A stretch of DNA of 17,299 bases from NCBI GenBank assembly GCA_018817205.1, contig JAHIUE010000101.1, positions 1 through 17,299 on the forward strand, in the 5' to 3' direction. The position numbers and the translations under genes were made by a program. The notes under the pieces are model-generated. The model worked only from the letters and a program-made list of their open reading frames with translations. It was not told the DNA's origin and searched no databases. Shown here one piece after another: positions 15,013 to 17,299 of the stretch (position 1 is its first letter; each line of letters opens with the position of its first letter). This DNA comes from Patescibacteria group bacterium (lineage in GTDB: Bacteria; Patescibacteriota; Microgenomatia; Daviesbacterales; UBA10151).

Positions 15013-15942
15013 TTAAGAAGTAACCGTATATACTTTTGCTAAACCCATTCTCCAAGGAGCTGTAGCGTGCAGTTTCAAAATTGCATCAGCAGCAATATTG
15101 CCTCCCAATAAGTATCTACGCCACACGTCTGGTCTTACATCATCTGTCTGTAGCCAGCGATCTACTTCAGTCATTTCAATGGCAAAAAGAGCTGTATTTT
15201 CATTATAATCTCTCGCCTTTCTCCACTTAGCTTCTATGTTTTCAGCTAGCTCAACAGTCTCTGCAATGAAACAATAAGCGGGATAAGCAACACCTTTCTC
15301 CATTGCAATACCTAACAATCTTATTCTCTGGGGTAAAACAATTACATCCAATTCTTCATGAAAACTTCTAAATGAGGTACCAAAAGGCGAAAAATCCAAA
15401 GCAGGCTCCATTTGCTCTTCCTCTGTAACAGACACTCTTCTTGCATTAAACCCTTGCGATTGGGACCGAACCATCATCAAAATACGGCCGTTTGGATCAA
15501 GTAAAACATTGTGACTACAAACAGCCCATGGAATATTAGTTTCGTAACTAGCATTAGGAGCATCAGCTCGATTTACCACCACTTGTCTCTCGTGTTCTGC
15601 AAATAAAGCTTTAGAGGCATCTGCTTGGGGTAAACCCCAGGCAGTATAATAATCGGTTATAACCGCATCTGTTTGCAGAATACCGTTTATGATAGATATT
15701 CTTTGAGCGGCAACTTTTAATCCATTGAAGTCAGTTTGCCTAAGTTTTTGAGTAGTTGACCAAGCCACTTGAAGAGGTTTGATTAAATTTTTCGGCGTGT
15801 AATTGACAAAAGAAGAATTAGGATCGCCACCAATATATATTGGATTGAGATTATATCTGGTTTCTTCCGGTTTCCAACCATCAGGTTTAGCTACCAATTG
15901 CACTACTTGTCCTAAATCTCTGGGTTCAACATCGATTTGCAT
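15013..15942 (-). CDS. Uncharacterised protein with divergent Nudix-like domain
   Basis: 309 residues. I do not recognise the first 130. From about residue 138, WAVCSHNVLLDPNGRILMMVRS looks like the first strands of a Nudix domain, where the usual text is a hydrophobic strand, a 'dGkilL' turn and an Arg-rich strand. FRSFHEELDV (191-200) then resembles the REUXEEXGU half of the Nudix box, with Ser for the first Glu and Asp for Gly, and a following strand (RIRLLGIAMEKGVAYPAYCFIAET) fits the fold. The box is therefore degenerate, but the EE pair (196-197) is kept. A hydrolase of a nucleoside diphosphate derivative or a substrate-binding relative is possible. It is paired with the phosphatase gene downstream and has its own strong promoter, giving a predicted leaderless start. 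Confidence 0.5.
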   Translation of the reverse strand: MQIDVEPRDLGQVVQLVAKPDGWKPEETRYNLNPIYIGGDPNSSFVNYTPKNLIKPLQVAWSTTQKLRQTDFNGLKVAAQRISIINGILQTDAVITDYYTAWGLPQADASKALFAEHERQVVVNRADAPNASYETNIPWAVCSHNVLLDPNGRILMMVRSQSQGFNARRVSVTEEEQMEPALDFSPFGTSFRSFHEELDVIVLPQRIRLLGIAMEKGVAYPAYCFIAETVELAENIEAKWRKARDYNENTALFAIEMTEVDRWLQTDDVRPDVWRRYLLGGNIAADAILKLHATAPWRMGLAKVYTVTS

Positions 15943-15949
15943 GTGCTAT

Positions 15950-15978
15950 AGGATAACATAAAAAGGTTTCTGTGTCAA
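15950..15978 (-). promoter_or_regulatory. Predicted strong promoter of the Nudix-like/phosphatase pair
   Basis: Minus strand: perfect TTGACA (15978-15973), a 17-base spacer, then TATCCT (15955-15950) preceded by TGT, so the -10 is extended. Seven bases (ATAGCAC) separate the -10 from ATG 15942, so transcription should begin at or next to the A of the start codon, a leaderless mRNA. It lies in the 37-base gap after the epimerase gene's TGA. Confidence 0.65.
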
Positions 15979-15979
15979 A

Positions 15980-17134
15980 TCAGATCAGGCCTTTTTGTTT
16001 TAATTCTTTTTGAGCTTGGGAAAATCTATCTTCTGCTTTTTGGGTAGCACCCCATTCAATTAGCTCTTTTAATCCCTGCTCCAGACTAACTTTCGGTTCC
16101 CATCCCAATATTCTTTTTGCTTTTGAGATATCTGCATAGCAGTGTCTGATATCATTTTTCCTAAATTCTTGATTAACCTGAATTAATCCGGATTTCCCCA
16201 ATAGTTTAGACAAAGTCTGGCTAACTTCTAAAATTGTTGTTCCTTTACCTGACCCTATGTTAAACATTTGATAATTGGCATCTCCACTCACCAAAGCCAG
16301 AACAAAAGCTTTAGCAACATCATGCACTGAAACAAAATCCCTTGTTTGTAATCCATCTTCATAAACTATTGCAAACTGGTTATTTTTTAATCTGCTTATA
16401 AAAATTGCTGTCACCCCGGTGTAGGGATTAGAGAGACTCTGTCTGGGTCCATAAATATTAAATCCTCTCAAAACTACAGTAGGAAGATTGTAAAGTTTTC
16501 CAATAATTAAAGCCATATCTTGTTGAGCCTTTTTGGTAAATCCGTAAATGCTATTCGGATAATCTAAAGCATTTTCATCTGTTGGTTTTGGTTCCACAAC
16601 TTGTCCGCAAATTGGACAATACAAATTCCAATCTTTCTTTTTTAACTGTCCTTCTTCCCTTAAAGGAGGCCTTACAATACCGCATTTTTTACACAAATAA
16701 TTCCCCTCACCATACCCGGTCATGCTGGAAATAGTAATAAACTTCTTTATATTGTTTTTAGTATTAATCAGTAAATCCAATAAGTTTGCTGTCCCTAAAA
16801 TATTAGAGTCAACGTATTTTTTGATTTGATAATTTGATTGGCCAACCCCTACAGCCGATGCTAAATGAAAAATAGCATCTATTCCATCAATGGCTTTTTT
16901 TAAATCTGAGTTATTTCTCACATCTCCTTTTATAAATTCAGCGTTTTTATTAAGATACGCGGGCTTTTCGCCAAAATGCACCTGTTCTTCCAGATTGTCA
17001 AAAATCCTAACTTTATATCCTTCTTCAACAAGTAAATCTACTAAAAATGATCCTATAAAACCTGCTCCTCCTGTAACTAAAATATTTTTATAATTTGAGC
17101 GAAGCGAAAATTTCAAGCTTTGCTTATATTTCAT
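15980..17134 (-). CDS. SDR sugar epimerase with zinc-ribbon-like insertion, dTDP-L-rhamnose 4-epimerase type
   Basis: 384 residues, an extended short-chain dehydrogenase. NAD-binding loop VTGGAGFIGS (20-29), FHLASAVGVGQS (89-100), catalytic YxxxK as Y197-G-F-T-K201, and the late motif NIYGPRQSLSNPYTG. Between the catalytic Ser region (ISSMTGYGEG) and the YxxxK are two Cys pairs, C148-x2-C151 and C173-x2-C176, which look like a small zinc ribbon. This insertion and the surrounding text match proteins annotated as dTDP-L-rhamnose 4-epimerase (WbiB-like), which make dTDP-6-deoxy-L-talose; that assignment is from memory of the family, not a search. It follows the GT2 at the right edge by 3 bases, so they form an operon. 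The last 15-20 residues are charged. Confidence 0.85.
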   Translation of the reverse strand: MKYKQSLKFSLRSNYKNILVTGGAGFIGSFLVDLLVEEGYKVRIFDNLEEQVHFGEKPAYLNKNAEFIKGDVRNNSDLKKAIDGIDAIFHLASAVGVGQSNYQIKKYVDSNILGTANLLDLLINTKNNIKKFITISSMTGYGEGNYLCKKCGIVRPPLREEGQLKKKDWNLYCPICGQVVEPKPTDENALDYPNSIYGFTKKAQQDMALIIGKLYNLPTVVLRGFNIYGPRQSLSNPYTGVTAIFISRLKNNQFAIVYEDGLQTRDFVSVHDVAKAFVLALVSGDANYQMFNIGSGKGTTILEVSQTLSKLLGKSGLIQVNQEFRKNDIRHCYADISKAKRILGWEPKVSLEQGLKELIEWGATQKAEDRFSQAQKELKQKGLI

Positions 17135-17137
17135 ATT

Positions 17138-17299
17138 TTAAGGATTATATAAACCAAATGCTGCTTTTATAATTGCCATCAAAAATTTAATATTTCCTTT
17201 TAGAAAACTTATTTTTGTGGGAACTTTTCCACCAGGATATATCCTCGTAACCGGTATCTCCTTAGTTTTTAGTCCCAACTGATTTGCTCTGACAGTTAG
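17138..17299 (-). CDS. Family 2 glycosyltransferase, C-terminal end (runs off right edge)
   Basis: The last 53 codons of a minus-strand gene whose N-terminus lies outside the window. It reads LTVRANQLGLKTKEIPV, then TKISFLKGN and ends LYNP, which matches the C-terminus of the interrupted GT2 at 13217-14004 (37 of 53 identical by hand alignment). The intact reading here shows what the C-terminus of this GT2 subfamily looks like and supports the frame-break reading of the other copy. Its TAA is 3 bases before the epimerase ATG at 17134, so the two are co-transcribed. Confidence 0.8.
   Translation of the reverse strand, partial: LTVRANQLGLKTKEIPVTRIYPGGKVPTKISFLKGNIKFLMAIIKAAFGLYNP

Noticed and set aside
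17144..17149. Perfect TATAAT on the minus strand, 9 bases before the epimerase ATG
   Set aside because: The bases are codons (TTA TAT AAT) of the upstream GT2, no -35 is found at 16-19 bases, and the 3-base gap suggests read-through from the GT2. A promoter here remains possible but is not supported.

Overview
The window is an AT-rich, very tightly packed glycan-biosynthesis locus. Neighbouring genes usually overlap by 4-17 bases or are separated by fewer than 45. The largest gap without a gene is about 107 bases (565-671), so there is no long empty stretch. I saw no rRNA, tRNA, CRISPR array or transposase. TGA acts as a normal stop: it forms ATGA stop/start overlaps at 1220-1223, 7259-7262 and 12354-12357. 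The small, compact, lysine- and isoleucine-rich genes and the mix of glycosyltransferases suggest a Candidate Phyla Radiation bacterium (Microgenomates/Patescibacteria-like). That assignment is inference from style only, because no marker gene is present.

Layout from left to right. (1) 1-564, minus: the N-terminal part of a family 2 glycosyltransferase (GT2). (2) 672-3016, plus: a class I methyltransferase overlapping a polytopic membrane protein. (3) 3000-8927, minus: an operon read from right to left. It begins with a WbpB/WbpD/WbpE-like trio (oxidoreductase, acetyltransferase, aminotransferase) of the kind that builds 2,3-diacetamido-uronic acid nucleotide sugars. It continues with a DPM1-like GT2, a small secreted protein, and a second polytopic membrane protein that looks homologous to the one it collides with at 3000-3016. 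(4) 8970-10415, minus: an unusual protein with a degenerate HD-like N-terminal half and a HAD phosphatase-like C-terminal half, with its own promoter. (5) 10434-13184, minus: GT2, then GT4, then methyltransferase. (6) 13217-14004, plus: a GT2 whose frame breaks at a run of seven T. (7) 14001-15942, minus: a divergent Nudix-like protein followed by an inositol-monophosphatase-like protein. (8) 15980-17299, minus: the C-terminus of a GT2 closely related to the frame-broken one, followed by an SDR sugar epimerase with a zinc-ribbon-like insertion of the dTDP-L-rhamnose 4-epimerase type.

Taken together, the locus makes modified nucleotide sugars (WbpB/D/E-like genes, epimerase), assembles them on carriers (five GT2s, one GT4), decorates products (two methyltransferases) and contains two large membrane proteins that could be lipid-linked-sugar-dependent GT-C type enzymes. 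The most notable structural signals are listed here. Promoters with good -10/-35 boxes lie only 7-14 bases before the start codon, which suggests leaderless or nearly leaderless mRNAs. A palindromic extended -10 at 13193-13202 can fire in both directions. One GT2 is interrupted only by a 7-T tract and has a close unbroken relative 3.1 kb away. An HD-HAD fusion has altered active-site residues in both halves.
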